From JAKQIM01 sp964633225 (lineage in GTDB: Bacteria; Chloroflexota; Anaerolineae; Anaerolineales; UBA4823): DNA of 18,125 nt. The DNA lies in assembly GCA_964633225.1 (NCBI GenBank), contig CAZWFQ010000065.1, positions 1-18,125 on the forward strand, written 5' to 3'. Shown here piece by piece: positions 7,189 to 13,687 of the stretch (positions are counted from its first letter, which is position 1; each line of letters starts with the position of its first letter). Both the position numbers and the translations under genes were made by a program. A model generated the notes under the pieces. The model worked only from the letters and a program-made list of their open reading frames with translations, ran no database searches and had not been told where the DNA came from.

Positions 7189-7998
7189 CTAAAGGCTTCT
7201 CTGGCGAACAACTTCGAACATCAGGATGGCCGCGGCAACAGCGGCGTTGAGCGATTCAACCGGGCGCTCCAATTCGGCCCCGCCAGGCATGGGGATATGC
7301 AAGCGGGCCTGGGCCAGGGCAGCCATCTCAGCCCCAGCGCCAGCCGCCTCGCCGCCAATAACCAGCACCAGGGGACGGAGCAGGTCGGCCTGGGTGTAAG
7401 GCTGACCGCCAGAAGCGTCTGCCAGGTAGATGGCAGGGGCAGGCTGGTGATGAGAAGGGCTCAGGTAAGTGCGCAGGGCCTCCCAGCTCAAGTTGTACAA
7501 GGGCAGGCGGAAATGAGCGCCCATGGCTGAGCGCAGCACCTTGGGGGTATACGGATCGGTTGTACCGGGCGGCAGAAGCACAGCCTGCACCCCGGCAGCA
7601 GCGGCAGTGCGTAAAATGGTACCCAGGTTGCCGGGGTCGCGCACGCCATCGGGGATGAGCATGAAATCAAGCGCCTGGGGCAATGCCGTGGGCGGCGGCA
7701 GGCGCAGCACCGCCAACAGGCCCTGGGGCGTCTCGGTGTCGCTGGCGGCCTTCATCACCTCAGGGCTGACCTGCTCCACCTCTGCGCCTAACCCAGCCAG
7801 CCCCTGCACCACGTTCAGGCCGCGCCCGTTCAGGTCGGCAGTGTGCAGCACCAGGCTGACCGGCCAGGCGGCCTGCAGGGCCTCTTCGCACAGGCGCACC
7901 CCTTCGATCACAAAGGCATTGGCCATGCGGCGGGCCTTGGCTTGAGACTGGAGCTTGCGCACCAGTTGGAGGCGTGGGTTTTGCAGCGAGGTGATCAT
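7189..7998 (-). CDS. TrmH/SpoU-family RNA 2'-O-methyltransferase
   Basis: This gene encodes 269 aa, typical for the RlmB/TsnR-like branch. The N-terminal substrate-binding domain (about 1-100) begins ITSLQNPRLQLVRKLQSQ, with the family's FVIEGVRLCEEAL. The C-terminal SPOUT trefoil-knot domain shows the three SpoU motifs: motif 1 DGVRDPGNLGTILRTA, motif 2 VLVIGGEAAG, and motif 3 RPVESLNAAVAAAILMFE. It most likely methylates a ribose in rRNA using SAM; the target nucleotide cannot be told. Such genes often follow the rplT operon, as here. The ATG at 7998 overlaps the stop of a 22-codon upstream reading frame (ATGA). An AGGGAG lies 9 nt before the start. Confidence 0.9.
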   Translation of the reverse strand: MITSLQNPRLQLVRKLQSQAKARRMANAFVIEGVRLCEEALQAAWPVSLVLHTADLNGRGLNVVQGLAGLGAEVEQVSPEVMKAASDTETPQGLLAVLRLPPPTALPQALDFMLIPDGVRDPGNLGTILRTAAAAGVQAVLLPPGTTDPYTPKVLRSAMGAHFRLPLYNLSWEALRTYLSPSHHQPAPAIYLADASGGQPYTQADLLRPLVLVIGGEAAGAGAEMAALAQARLHIPMPGGAELERPVESLNAAVAAAILMFEVVRQRSL

Positions 7999-8063
7999 CC
8001 AGGCTTACTCCCTAACCCCAGGCGGCCAGATTCAAGAACGTGTTCAGCTACAACCCGGTTCAT
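7995..8063 (-). CDS. possible 22-residue leader peptide / small protein coupled to the TrmH gene
   Basis: A 22-codon frame starts at ATG 8063 (MNRVVAEHV...GLGSKPG). GGAG (8070-8073) lies 6 nt before it, a better ribosome site than the TrmH gene's own. Its TGA (7995-7997) overlaps the TrmH ATG (7996-7998), the classic arrangement for translational coupling. No protein family is recognisable. It may be a leader peptide, a real small protein, or chance. A TAAAAT (8080-8085) just upstream could be a -10 box, but it has no good -35 and would start the mRNA almost at the ribosome site. Confidence 0.35.
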   Translation of the reverse strand: MNRVVAEHVLESGRLGLGSKPG

Positions 8064-8131
8064 ATGCTTCTCCGAGGTGATTTTAGCACGAAATAGGATC
8101 TTTTGGCGCCTACAACAGCCTGTTAAATGAT

Positions 8132-8159
8132 CTGAGGCAGTGCTTACGCACTGCCTCAG
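8132..8159 (-). terminator. hairpin downstream of rplT
   Basis: Exact 12-bp arms (CTGAGGCAGTGC at 8132-8143 against 8148-8159) close a 4-nt loop, 28 bp after the rplT stop. The minus-strand tail is AUCAUUU, so the U-tract is weak. It is probably the end of the infC-rpmI-rplT transcript, or a partial terminator or RNA-processing hairpin before the TrmH gene. Confidence 0.6.
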
Positions 8160-8186
8160 TAACTGTGTGAAAGAAGCGTGGAAGGA

Positions 8187-8537
8187 TTAGGCGGCTTTCG
8201 CCTGGGCGACCACAGCAGCAAAAGCTTGCGGGTCGCGCACGGCAAGGTCGGCCAACATCTTGCGGTTGAGCATGATCTTGGCTTCCTTCATGCCGTGGAT
8301 CAGGCGGCTGTACGAAATGTCATTTAGCCGGGCTGCGGCATTAATGCGGGCGATCCACAGCTTGCGCAAGTCGCGCTTGCGGGCGCGCCGGTCACGATAT
8401 GCGTACCACATGCTCTTGAGGCGGGCTTCATTGGCACGCTTGAACAAACGATGGCGGGTGCCAAATTGCCCCTCGTTGAGCTTTAAGATCTTCTTATGGT
8501 GACGCCGACGGTACGGTCCAGTTTTTACACGAGCCAT
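8187..8537 (-). CDS. rplT: 50S ribosomal protein L20
   Basis: This gene encodes 116 aa, the normal L20 length. It begins MARVKTGPYRRRHHKKILKL and has the typical basic N-terminal arm. The globular C-terminal part includes LRKLWIARINAAAR, SYSRLIHGMKEA and LNRKMLADLAV. L20 binds 23S rRNA early in 50S assembly. In other bacteria it also represses its own operon by binding the mRNA. AGGAG lies 9 nt before the ATG. It is the last gene of infC-rpmI-rplT and is separated from rpmI by 102 bp with no gene. Confidence 0.97.
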   Translation of the reverse strand: MARVKTGPYRRRHHKKILKLNEGQFGTRHRLFKRANEARLKSMWYAYRDRRARKRDLRKLWIARINAAARLNDISYSRLIHGMKEAKIMLNRKMLADLAVRDPQAFAAVVAQAKAA

Positions 8538-8639
8538 ATTTTATCTCTCCTGCGAACCCCTGGGCGCCGGTATCTCACGCGGGTGGCGTGGACTCCAGTT
8601 GATGCACCCAACGGCCGCTCCTAAAGGTTGAAAGTGGGG

Positions 8640-8876
8640 CTACCCGGCCTTTTTGAGGTAGGGTGCCAGGCGATGAACACGCTTCACGATACCGCGACCC
8701 TTCACTGAAACCATCTCAGAGAAGAGCTGCTTGGTGCGTTTGGAGGTGCGGCGGCGCAGGTGGCTTTTGCCACCCTTGGTGCGAACCAAAATCCCGCTCC
8801 CAGTCACGCGAAAGCGCTTCGACGTCGCCTTATGCGTCTTGAGTTTGTATTTTCCTTCACATTGCTTGCGAGGCAC
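8640..8876 (-). CDS. rpmI: 50S ribosomal protein L35
   Basis: This gene encodes 78 aa. The core KLKTHKATSKRFRVTGSG, then KGGKSHLRRRTSKRTKQL, is diagnostic of L35, a small basic protein of the large subunit. I chose the GTG at 8876 (reading MPRKQCEGKYKLKTH). AAGGAG lies 7 nt before it, and L35 relatives commonly begin with MPK or MPR. A longer frame from a TTG at 8900 would translate the ribosome site itself. The extra CEG-type residues before YKLKTH make the N-terminus a few residues longer than usual. The gap to infC is 96 bp and holds only weak hairpin potential. Confidence 0.95.
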   Translation of the reverse strand: MPRKQCEGKYKLKTHKATSKRFRVTGSGILVRTKGGKSHLRRRTSKRTKQLFSEMVSVKGRGIVKRVHRLAPYLKKAG

Positions 8877-8972
8877 GGCTAAACTCCTTCCTTCACACAA
8901 AATTCCGCGATCCAGTCAGTCTGCTAAAAGCATCCCGCCTGGGGCGCGGAGTACTTCACATCACGGACTTAC

Positions 8973-9536
8973 TTAGGCGCTGGTTTGTTCTTGCTCGCCG
9001 GTGGACTCTTTGCCCTTTTTGATCAGCTTGGTAGGGGCCAGCACCATCAACACGCTGCGCCCTTCCATGGCTGGGGCCTGTTCCACCGTCGATACATCGG
9101 CCAGGCTTTCAGCAACTTCTTTCAGATCAGCCAGGGCCAGGTCTACGTAGTCAATCTCACGACCGCGGAAGCGAATGCGAACCTTGACCTTGTTACCAGC
9201 TTCCAACCATCGACGGGCATCACGCACTTTAAAGCCCTGGTGGTAGATATTGGTCTTGGGGCGCAGGCGAATTTCTTTGACCTCGATCTTGGTCTGTGCC
9301 TTGCGCGCATCGCGCTCCTTTTTGGTGCGCTCGTATAAGAATTTGCCGAAATCCATCACCCGGCAAACGGGGGGCTCGGCGGTGGGAGCTACTTCCACCA
9401 GATCTAGTTCGGCCTCGTTAGCGATGCGCATGGCTTCCTGAACGGAGACCACGCCGACGTTCTCGCCCTTGGGGCCGATCAGGCGGACTTCCCTGACACG
9501 GATGCCTTCATTGATGCGGTAACCAGCGGTGCTGAT
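8973..9536 (-). CDS. infC: translation initiation factor IF-3 (AUC start)
   Basis: This gene encodes 187 aa. The N-domain GYRINEGIRVREVRLIGPKG begins five residues in. LDLVEVAP, PPVCRVMDFGKFLYE and the C-domain VKEIRLRPKTN and FRGREI follow. IF-3 binds the 30S subunit, prevents 50S joining, and rejects poor start codons. No ATG, GTG or TTG exists in frame before the conserved N-domain. An in-frame TGA (9540-9542) lies two codons before ATC (9534-9536). AAGGAG (9543-9548) sits 6 nt before that ATC, so AUC is the start. Non-AUG infC starts are known (AUU in E. coli, AUC in Myxococcus) and serve autoregulation, because IF-3 discriminates against them. Starting at the first internal GTG (9452) would delete 28 conserved residues. 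The C-terminus KESTGEQEQTSA is a short polar tail. Confidence 0.95.
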   Translation of the reverse strand: MSTAGYRINEGIRVREVRLIGPKGENVGVVSVQEAMRIANEAELDLVEVAPTAEPPVCRVMDFGKFLYERTKKERDARKAQTKIEVKEIRLRPKTNIYHQGFKVRDARRWLEAGNKVKVRIRFRGREIDYVDLALADLKEVAESLADVSTVEQAPAMEGRSVLMVLAPTKLIKKGKESTGEQEQTSA

Positions 9537-9573
9537 ATGTCACTCCTTTTCTATGACAATTAATAACTAGCCG

Positions 9574-9592
9574 AATGCCAACAGGAGGCATT
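9574..9592 (-). promoter_or_regulatory. small hairpin in the infC leader
   Basis: Arms AATGCC (9574-9579) and GGCATT (9587-9592) are complementary around a 7-nt loop. The hairpin sits in the roughly 60-nt untranslated leader between the infC promoter and its ribosome site. It could contribute to L20 or IF-3 feedback, but it shows no recognisable L20-leader consensus. Confidence 0.35.
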
Positions 9593-9603
9593 TAGCGTGC
9601 CCG

Positions 9604-9633
9604 ATGATACCACAACTATGCGCTATTCGTCAA
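9604..9633 (-). promoter_or_regulatory. sigma-70-type promoter of infC-rpmI-rplT
   Basis: TTGACG (9628-9633) lies 18 bp from TATCAT (9604-9609) on the minus strand, inside the 169-bp gap after the thrS terminator. The predicted transcript start is near 9597, about 60 nt before the AUC start of infC. Confidence 0.65.
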
Positions 9634-9643
9634 CGCTGGGGGG

Positions 9644-9685
9644 AAAATTGGGTGGTGAAGAGATACACCGCATCTCTTCACCACC
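9644..9685 (-). terminator. intrinsic terminator of thrS
   Basis: Exact 14-bp arms (GGTGGTGAAGAGAT at 9651-9664 against 9672-9685) close a 7-nt loop. On the minus strand they are followed by CAATTTTCC. The hairpin begins 20 bp after the thrS stop. Confidence 0.8.
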
Positions 9686-9705
9686 CTCCCAGCCATTAGA
9701 GATGG

Positions 9706-11496
9706 CTATTTCTTGTCTTGGATCTCTTGCCTGGCCAATTCCAGGAAGCTTTCTACAGCCATCGGCCCAGGATTTTCACCAGAGCGCAGGCGCAGAGCAA
9801 CCTGGTTCTGCTCCATCTCTTTATCCCCGACTACCAGCATGTAGGGAATCTTCTGCATCTGAGCGTCGCGGATCTTGGCGTTCATGCGTTCACCGCGCTC
9901 GTCTACCGTAACGCGCAAACCAGCAGCCTTGAGTTTCTTGGCCACAGCCGCGGCATAGTCCACGTGACGGTCAGCGATCGGCACCAGCACTGCCTGCACC
10001 GGGGCCAGCCAGACGGGGAAGGCCCCTGCGTACTGCTCGATCAGCACACCAAAGAAACGTTCCATGCTGCCCAGCAAGGCGCGGTGTATCATGTAGGGTC
10101 GTTGAAGCTGGCCATCGGCGTTGACGAAGGTCAGGTCGAAGCGTTCTGGCAGGTTGAAATCGAACTGGATCGTCGAAAGCTGCCATTCACGACCCAGGGC
10201 GTCACGCAGTTTGAGGTCGATCTTGGGGCCGTAGAAAGCCCCGCCACCAGCGTCTACATCATAAGGCAGACCTGCCCGCTTAAGAGAGGCCTCCAAAGCC
10301 GCTTCGGCATCCTGCCAATGGGCCGCGTCGCCCACCGATTTCTCAGGCCGGGTACTCAGGAAGGCCTTGAAATCGTTGAAGCCAAAGGCACGCAGCATGC
10401 CCAGGCAGAAATCGAGCACAAAATCAATCTCAGCCGGCATCTGGTCGGGGCGGCAGAAATGGTGAGCATCATCTTGGGTAAAGCCGCGCACCCGCAGCAA
10501 GCCATGCAGCACACCGCTGCGCTCAAAGCGGTAAACCGTGCCGAGCTCAGCAAAACGCATTGGCAGGTCACGGTACGAACGCGTGTGACTTTTATAGATA
10601 TGCAGGTGAAAGGGGCAGTTCATGGGCTTGAGGTAATACTGCTGGGACTCGATGTCCACCGGAGCGTACATATTTTCCTTGTAAAAGCCCAGGTGCCCGC
10701 TCGTTTCCCAGAGCTGCGCCTTACCAATGTGCGGAGAGTAGACGAAATCATAGCCCGCCTGCTCGTGCTGCGTGCTCCAGTAATCCTCTACCAGCTTGCG
10801 CACCTTGGCACCCTTAGGGTGCCACAAGATCAAGCCCGCGCCGACCTCCTCATTGACGCTGAACAGGTCAAGGTCACGGCCCAGCTTGCGGTGATCACGG
10901 CGCTCAGCCTCTTCCAGCTTCCACAAGTATTCTTTCAGCTCGTCGGCATTCTTCCACACCGTGCCGTAAATGCGCTGCAGCATCTTGTTCTTCTCATCGC
11001 CGCGCCAGTAGGCCCCGGCGGTATTCATCAGCTTGAAGGCCGAGGGGTTGATCTGCCCGGTATGCTCGACGTGCGGGCCGCGGCACAGGTCGGTGAACTT
11101 ATCGTGGACATAGAGCGAGATCTCCGGCTTCGAATCCAAAGGCCGACCATCTTCATCCAGGCTGCCCTGTTCAAGACCGTCGATCAACTCCAGTTTGTAG
11201 GGCTGGTCTACAAACACCTGGCGGGCTTCGTCGGCTGAGACCACTTTGCGCTCAAACTTGTGCCGCCCGGCGATGATCTGGCGCATGCGTTTTTCGAGAG
11301 CCCCTAAGTCCTCAGGGGTCAGCGTGCGCGGCAGGTCAAAGTCGTAGTAAAAGCCGTTCTCAATCGCCGGGCCGATGGTGTATTTGGCCTCGGGGAACAT
11401 CTCAAGCACAGCCTGCGCCATCACATGTGCGGCAGAGTGGCGGATGCGGTACAGGTCGCTATCTTCGTAACGTTGGACTTGCGGTTGGTCAGACAT
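9706..11496 (-). CDS. thrS: threonyl-tRNA synthetase without the N-terminal TGS domain
   Basis: This gene encodes 596 aa; E. coli and B. subtilis ThrRS have about 640. The protein begins directly at the editing (N2) domain, with RHSAAHVMAQ (His20, His24) and CRGPHVEHTG as the expected editing-site residues. The TGS/N1 domain of about 60 residues is absent. The class II core carries MNCPFHLHIYKSH (Cys Zn ligand), motif 2 GTVYRFERSG...RVRGFTQDDAHHFC, and motif 3 PYMIHRALLGSMERFFGVL (His Zn ligand). The anticodon-binding domain ends the protein (VQAVLVPIADRHVDYA onward). It charges tRNA-Thr in the cytosol. I chose ATG 11496 (MSDQPQVQ). GGAGG lies 5-6 nt before it, and an in-frame TTG at 11508 would overlap that site. 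A T-box leader and its own terminator make it a single-gene unit. Confidence 0.96.
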   Translation of the reverse strand: MSDQPQVQRYEDSDLYRIRHSAAHVMAQAVLEMFPEAKYTIGPAIENGFYYDFDLPRTLTPEDLGALEKRMRQIIAGRHKFERKVVSADEARQVFVDQPYKLELIDGLEQGSLDEDGRPLDSKPEISLYVHDKFTDLCRGPHVEHTGQINPSAFKLMNTAGAYWRGDEKNKMLQRIYGTVWKNADELKEYLWKLEEAERRDHRKLGRDLDLFSVNEEVGAGLILWHPKGAKVRKLVEDYWSTQHEQAGYDFVYSPHIGKAQLWETSGHLGFYKENMYAPVDIESQQYYLKPMNCPFHLHIYKSHTRSYRDLPMRFAELGTVYRFERSGVLHGLLRVRGFTQDDAHHFCRPDQMPAEIDFVLDFCLGMLRAFGFNDFKAFLSTRPEKSVGDAAHWQDAEAALEASLKRAGLPYDVDAGGGAFYGPKIDLKLRDALGREWQLSTIQFDFNLPERFDLTFVNADGQLQRPYMIHRALLGSMERFFGVLIEQYAGAFPVWLAPVQAVLVPIADRHVDYAAAVAKKLKAAGLRVTVDERGERMNAKIRDAQMQKIPYMLVVGDKEMEQNQVALRLRSGENPGPMAVESFLELARQEIQDKK

Positions 11497-11526
11497 GTAA
11501 ACCTCCAATCAGTGATCTCTTGTGTT

Positions 11527-11563
11527 AAAAACAAACCTCTCGCCATTTCTGGGGCGAGAGGTT
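11527..11563 (-). terminator. T-box regulatory terminator before thrS
   Basis: Exact 11-bp arms (11534-11544 with 11553-11563; AACCTCTCGCC on the minus strand) close an 8-nt loop and are followed by TTGTTTTT. The 5' part (CTCGCCCCAG) can alternatively pair with CTGGG just before GGTGGAACCGCG. That competing pairing is the terminator/antiterminator switch of the T-box. Confidence 0.93.
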
Positions 11564-11788
11564 CTCATCGCGGTTCCACCCAGGTTTAAGCATTCGCAAG
11601 AATGCCTATCTCCTTGAGCCGGTAACGGGGCCAACCGTTCGCCCTAATCAGGCCGCAGCCTTTTGGGGGTCACGCTCGCGGGGGGTATTCGCCGGTGGGT
11701 TGCCGGAGGAGACTCTCAGCCAATGATCTCCTCTCTCTGGCGGCGTACAGCCGGTTACTCGTCCCGGTCATCGCGTCTTAGAAAAGCA
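11527..11788 (-). ncRNA. T-box riboswitch leader of thrS (specifier ACC, Thr)
   Basis: The hallmark GGTGGAACCGCG antiterminator sequence lies at 11569-11580 (minus strand). Stem I contains an AGTA motif (11756-11759), AGAGAG, and a distal stem GAGGAGA (11706-11712 with 11727-11733) enclosing GGCTGAGAG. The specifier side reads GAA-T-ACC. By the GAA-N-codon register I recall from glyQS and tyrS leaders, the specifier is ACC (11684-11686), a threonine codon that fits thrS. A stem III hairpin (GCATTC/GAATGC, 11590-11605) precedes the antiterminator. Known mechanism: uncharged tRNA-Thr pairs with the specifier and the antiterminator and lets transcription proceed into thrS. The 5' end is estimated from the promoter. 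Confidence 0.95.
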
Positions 11789-11794
11789 GGTTAA

Positions 11795-11823
11795 AGTATA
11801 CCCGAAGAGGGCCGGATTGACAA
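11795..11823 (-). promoter_or_regulatory. thrS promoter
   Basis: TTGTCA (11818-11823) lies 17 bp from TATACT (11795-11800) on the minus strand. Transcription would start near 11788 and give a T-box leader of about 290 nt. The site is back to back with the plus-strand promoter at 11847-11875; the two -35 boxes are 23 bp apart. Confidence 0.8.
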
Positions 11824-11846
11824 TAGGCCCATCACCAGAAAAGGGA

Positions 11847-11875
11847 TTGACTCCAGGCAGGTATATTATTATAAT
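11847..11875 (+). promoter_or_regulatory. promoter of the regulator-ABC transporter operon
   Basis: TTGACT (11847-11852) lies 17 bp from a perfect TATAAT (11870-11875). The predicted start is near 11882, only about 34 nt before the regulator ATG at 11916. This is one of the strongest-looking promoters in the window. It is overlapped by an AT-rich imperfect palindrome, which suggests repression. Confidence 0.75.
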
Positions 11876-11890
11876 CAATAATAATAATAC
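11861..11890. promoter_or_regulatory. AT-rich imperfect palindrome, candidate operator
   Basis: The segment starts GTATATTATTAT and ends AATAATAATAC, forming an imperfect inverted repeat with one offset base. It spans the -10 box and the predicted transcript start. It is made almost only of A and T in a GC-rich context. It is a natural candidate for autoregulatory binding by the adjacent winged-helix regulator; binding is inferred only. Confidence 0.5.
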
Positions 11891-11915
11891 TTCTCTCCAA
11901 TACCCAGACATCAAA

Positions 11916-12482
11916 ATGAGCCCATCCCAAAAAGGCAAACTGATCATTCATCCCCAGCGGCTGCGCATCCTAGAAACCCTGGCTGAGCGCCCGCGCAGCA
12001 CATATGAAATCGCCTCCCTGCTGCCCGACCTGGCACTGCCGTCGCTGTATCGCCATCTGAAAATCTTGCTTGCCGGGGGCATTATTGCCGTGCAAGAGAC
12101 GCGCCGGGTGCGCGGCACCGACGAGAAAATCTACCGCCTGGTCCAGGCACCGCACATGAGCACGGAAGATATTGGCGATCAGAGCAATGCCGAACACTTC
12201 CAGCTCTTCAGCACCTTCGTTGCCACGGTGATGAATGGTTTTCGCGGCTACCTGGACGCCGCCGGCGAGAAACCCGACCTGCTTGGCGACCAGGTGGGCT
12301 TTTCAGATTTCACCTTCTATGCCAGCGCGGCAGAGATGGAACACTTTCGCGGCCAGTTGATCGCCGCACTGCAAGAAGTGGGCTCTCTGCCGGAGGGCGG
12401 CGGACGCAAACGCCGCAAGCTGACGATCATCTCACATCCCCTGCTTACCAAGCCGCTTTCTGGCAATGACCAAAAGGAATAA
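11916..12482 (+). CDS. ArsR-like winged-helix transcriptional regulator
   Basis: This gene encodes 188 aa. The N-terminal winged-helix domain (about 8-75) reads IIHPQRLRILETLAERPRST, then YEIASLLPDLALPSLYRHLK (recognition helix) and a wing around VRGTDEKIYRL. This is HTH_20/ArsR style. The C-terminal ~110 residues are mixed helical with no metal-binding Cys cluster, so it is probably not a metal sensor. I chose ATG 11916 because the promoter's TATAAT is at 11870, so the earlier in-frame ATG at 11817 lies upstream of transcription. No Shine-Dalgarno is visible. It is the first gene of the operon with the PLDc_N protein, ABC ATPase and YhfC-permease fusion. Regulators of this type commonly control the transporter they precede. 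Confidence 0.8.
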   Translation: MSPSQKGKLIIHPQRLRILETLAERPRSTYEIASLLPDLALPSLYRHLKILLAGGIIAVQETRRVRGTDEKIYRLVQAPHMSTEDIGDQSNAEHFQLFSTFVATVMNGFRGYLDAAGEKPDLLGDQVGFSDFTFYASAAEMEHFRGQLIAALQEVGSLPEGGGRKRRKLTIISHPLLTKPLSGNDQKE

Positions 12483-12486
12483 GAAA

Positions 12487-12702
12487 ATGGATACCCTGCC
12501 TCCCGAAATTGTGCGCCTGATTCCTCTCTTCATCCCCATTGTCCTGATCCAATTCGGCCTGCAAGCCTACGCCCTGGTTGACCTTGCGCGCCGCCCGGCT
12601 GAGCAAGTCAAGGGCCCCAAATGGCTGTGGGTGGTCATCATCGTCCCCTTCCAAATGTTCGGTGCGCTCATTTACCTCTTCCTGGCCCGCAAGGAGGCCT
12701 GA
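12487..12702 (+). CDS. PLDc_N-domain small membrane protein
   Basis: This gene encodes 71 aa with two membrane helices (IPLFIPIVLIQFGLQAYALV and WLWVVIIVPFQMFGALIYLF). The conserved ends DLARRPAEQVKGPKWLW and YLFLARK match the phospholipase D-nuclease N-terminal (PLDc_N, PF13396) family. No catalytic HKD motif is present, so it is not a phospholipase. The same kind of small protein (YxlE) precedes the YxlF ATPase and YxlG permease in Bacillus subtilis, so it may be an accessory subunit of the transporter. AAGGA precedes the ATG at 12487, 4 bp after the regulator stop. An ATG at 12466 would overlap that gene and place the ribosome site inside this one. Confidence 0.82.
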   Translation: MDTLPPEIVRLIPLFIPIVLIQFGLQAYALVDLARRPAEQVKGPKWLWVVIIVPFQMFGALIYLFLARKEA

Positions 12703-12709
12703 ACAATTT

Positions 12710-13663
12710 ATGGCCCTGCCTTCTTTGCCCGTTGCAGAAGTTGCCATCCGCTGCCGCGGCCTGACCCGTTATTATGGCACGGTCAAGGCCGTGGAAGATC
12801 TGGACCTGGATGTGCCGTATGGCTCGGTGTTTGGTTTCTTAGGGCGCAACGGCGCCGGCAAAACCACCACCATCCGCATGCTGGCTGGGTTGGCGCACCC
12901 CACGCGCGGAACAGCCTGGGTGGCTGGGGTGGAAGCCACCACCGCAGACAGCCGCGCCCGCAAGCTGTTTGGCTACCTGCCGCAAAGCCCGGCTTTTTAT
13001 TCCTGGATGACGCCGGTTGAATACCTGGATTACTGCGCCCACCTGTTCGAGCTTTCTCCAGATGAAACCAAAACTCGCCGCGCCGAGATGCTGGCGCTCT
13101 CTGGCCTGGAAGCGGCCGCGCGCCGGCGGATTGGCGGCTTTTCGGGCGGGATGATCCAACGCCTGGGCATTGCCCAGGCCATGCTGCATAATCCACCGGT
13201 ATTGATCCTGGATGAACCCACCAGCGCCCTCGACCCCGCAGGGCGCTACGAGGTACTGGATATGATCCAACACCTGCGCGGCAGGGTGACGGTGTTTCTC
13301 TCCAGCCATATCCTGGCGGACATCGAACGCGTCTGCGACACCCTGGCGATCATTCGCGGCGGGCGCCTGGAATTGGTTGCGGGACGCGACGAGCTGCTCG
13401 AGCGCCACACAGCCAACATCATCATCCTGGAAGTTAACCTCGAAGACCAACCGGCGCTGCAGCGGTTCGCAGAAACGATCCGGAACCTTCCCTGGGTCGA
13501 GTCCATCGAAATGGGCCAGACCAGCCTGAGCATCAAGGCCCGCCACCCGGCCCAAGCGCAGGCCGAACTCCTGCCGCTGGTGGTAGAGCAGCGCCTGGCG
13601 CTAATGCACTACCAATGGGTCCGCCCCACGTTGGAAGAAATTTTCTTAAAAATAAGCGCTTGA
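12710..13663 (+). CDS. ABC transporter ATP-binding protein
   Basis: This gene encodes 317 aa. The nucleotide-binding domain has Walker A GRNGAGKTT (45-53), Q-loop Gln92 in GYLPQSPAF, a signature FSGGM (144-148, Phe for the usual Leu), Walker B VLILDEPTSALD (Asp168, Glu169) and H-loop SSH. The C-terminal ~90 residues (LEVNLEDQPALQRFAE... to PTLEEIFLKI) are the extension typical of CcmA/NatA-type exporter ATPases, ending in the usual LEEIFL. It powers an ABC-2 type exporter with the next gene's permease half. The ATG lies 7 bp after the PLDc_N stop. AAGGAGG is 12 nt upstream, slightly far. Confidence 0.95.
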   Translation: MALPSLPVAEVAIRCRGLTRYYGTVKAVEDLDLDVPYGSVFGFLGRNGAGKTTTIRMLAGLAHPTRGTAWVAGVEATTADSRARKLFGYLPQSPAFYSWMTPVEYLDYCAHLFELSPDETKTRRAEMLALSGLEAAARRRIGGFSGGMIQRLGIAQAMLHNPPVLILDEPTSALDPAGRYEVLDMIQHLRGRVTVFLSSHILADIERVCDTLAIIRGGRLELVAGRDELLERHTANIIILEVNLEDQPALQRFAETIRNLPWVESIEMGQTSLSIKARHPAQAQAELLPLVVEQRLALMHYQWVRPTLEEIFLKISA

Positions 13664-13687
13664 GCCTAAAGCAAGGGAGCTGCTGGC

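Noticed and set aside
8538..8639. Possible L20-binding leader between rpmI and rplT
   Set aside because: Only short hairpins (for example CACGC/GCGTG) are visible and no recognised L20-leader consensus, so I did not list it as a feature.
8877..8900. Upstream TTG start for rpmI
   Set aside because: It would translate the AAGGAG ribosome site. GTG 8876 has correct spacing and gives the usual L35 N-terminus.
9718..11238. A 506-codon open frame on the plus strand opposite thrS
   Set aside because: It mirrors the threonyl-tRNA synthetase gene, which is unmistakable on the other strand. The plus-strand translation has no recognisable domain, and long antisense frames are expected in GC-rich coding DNA.
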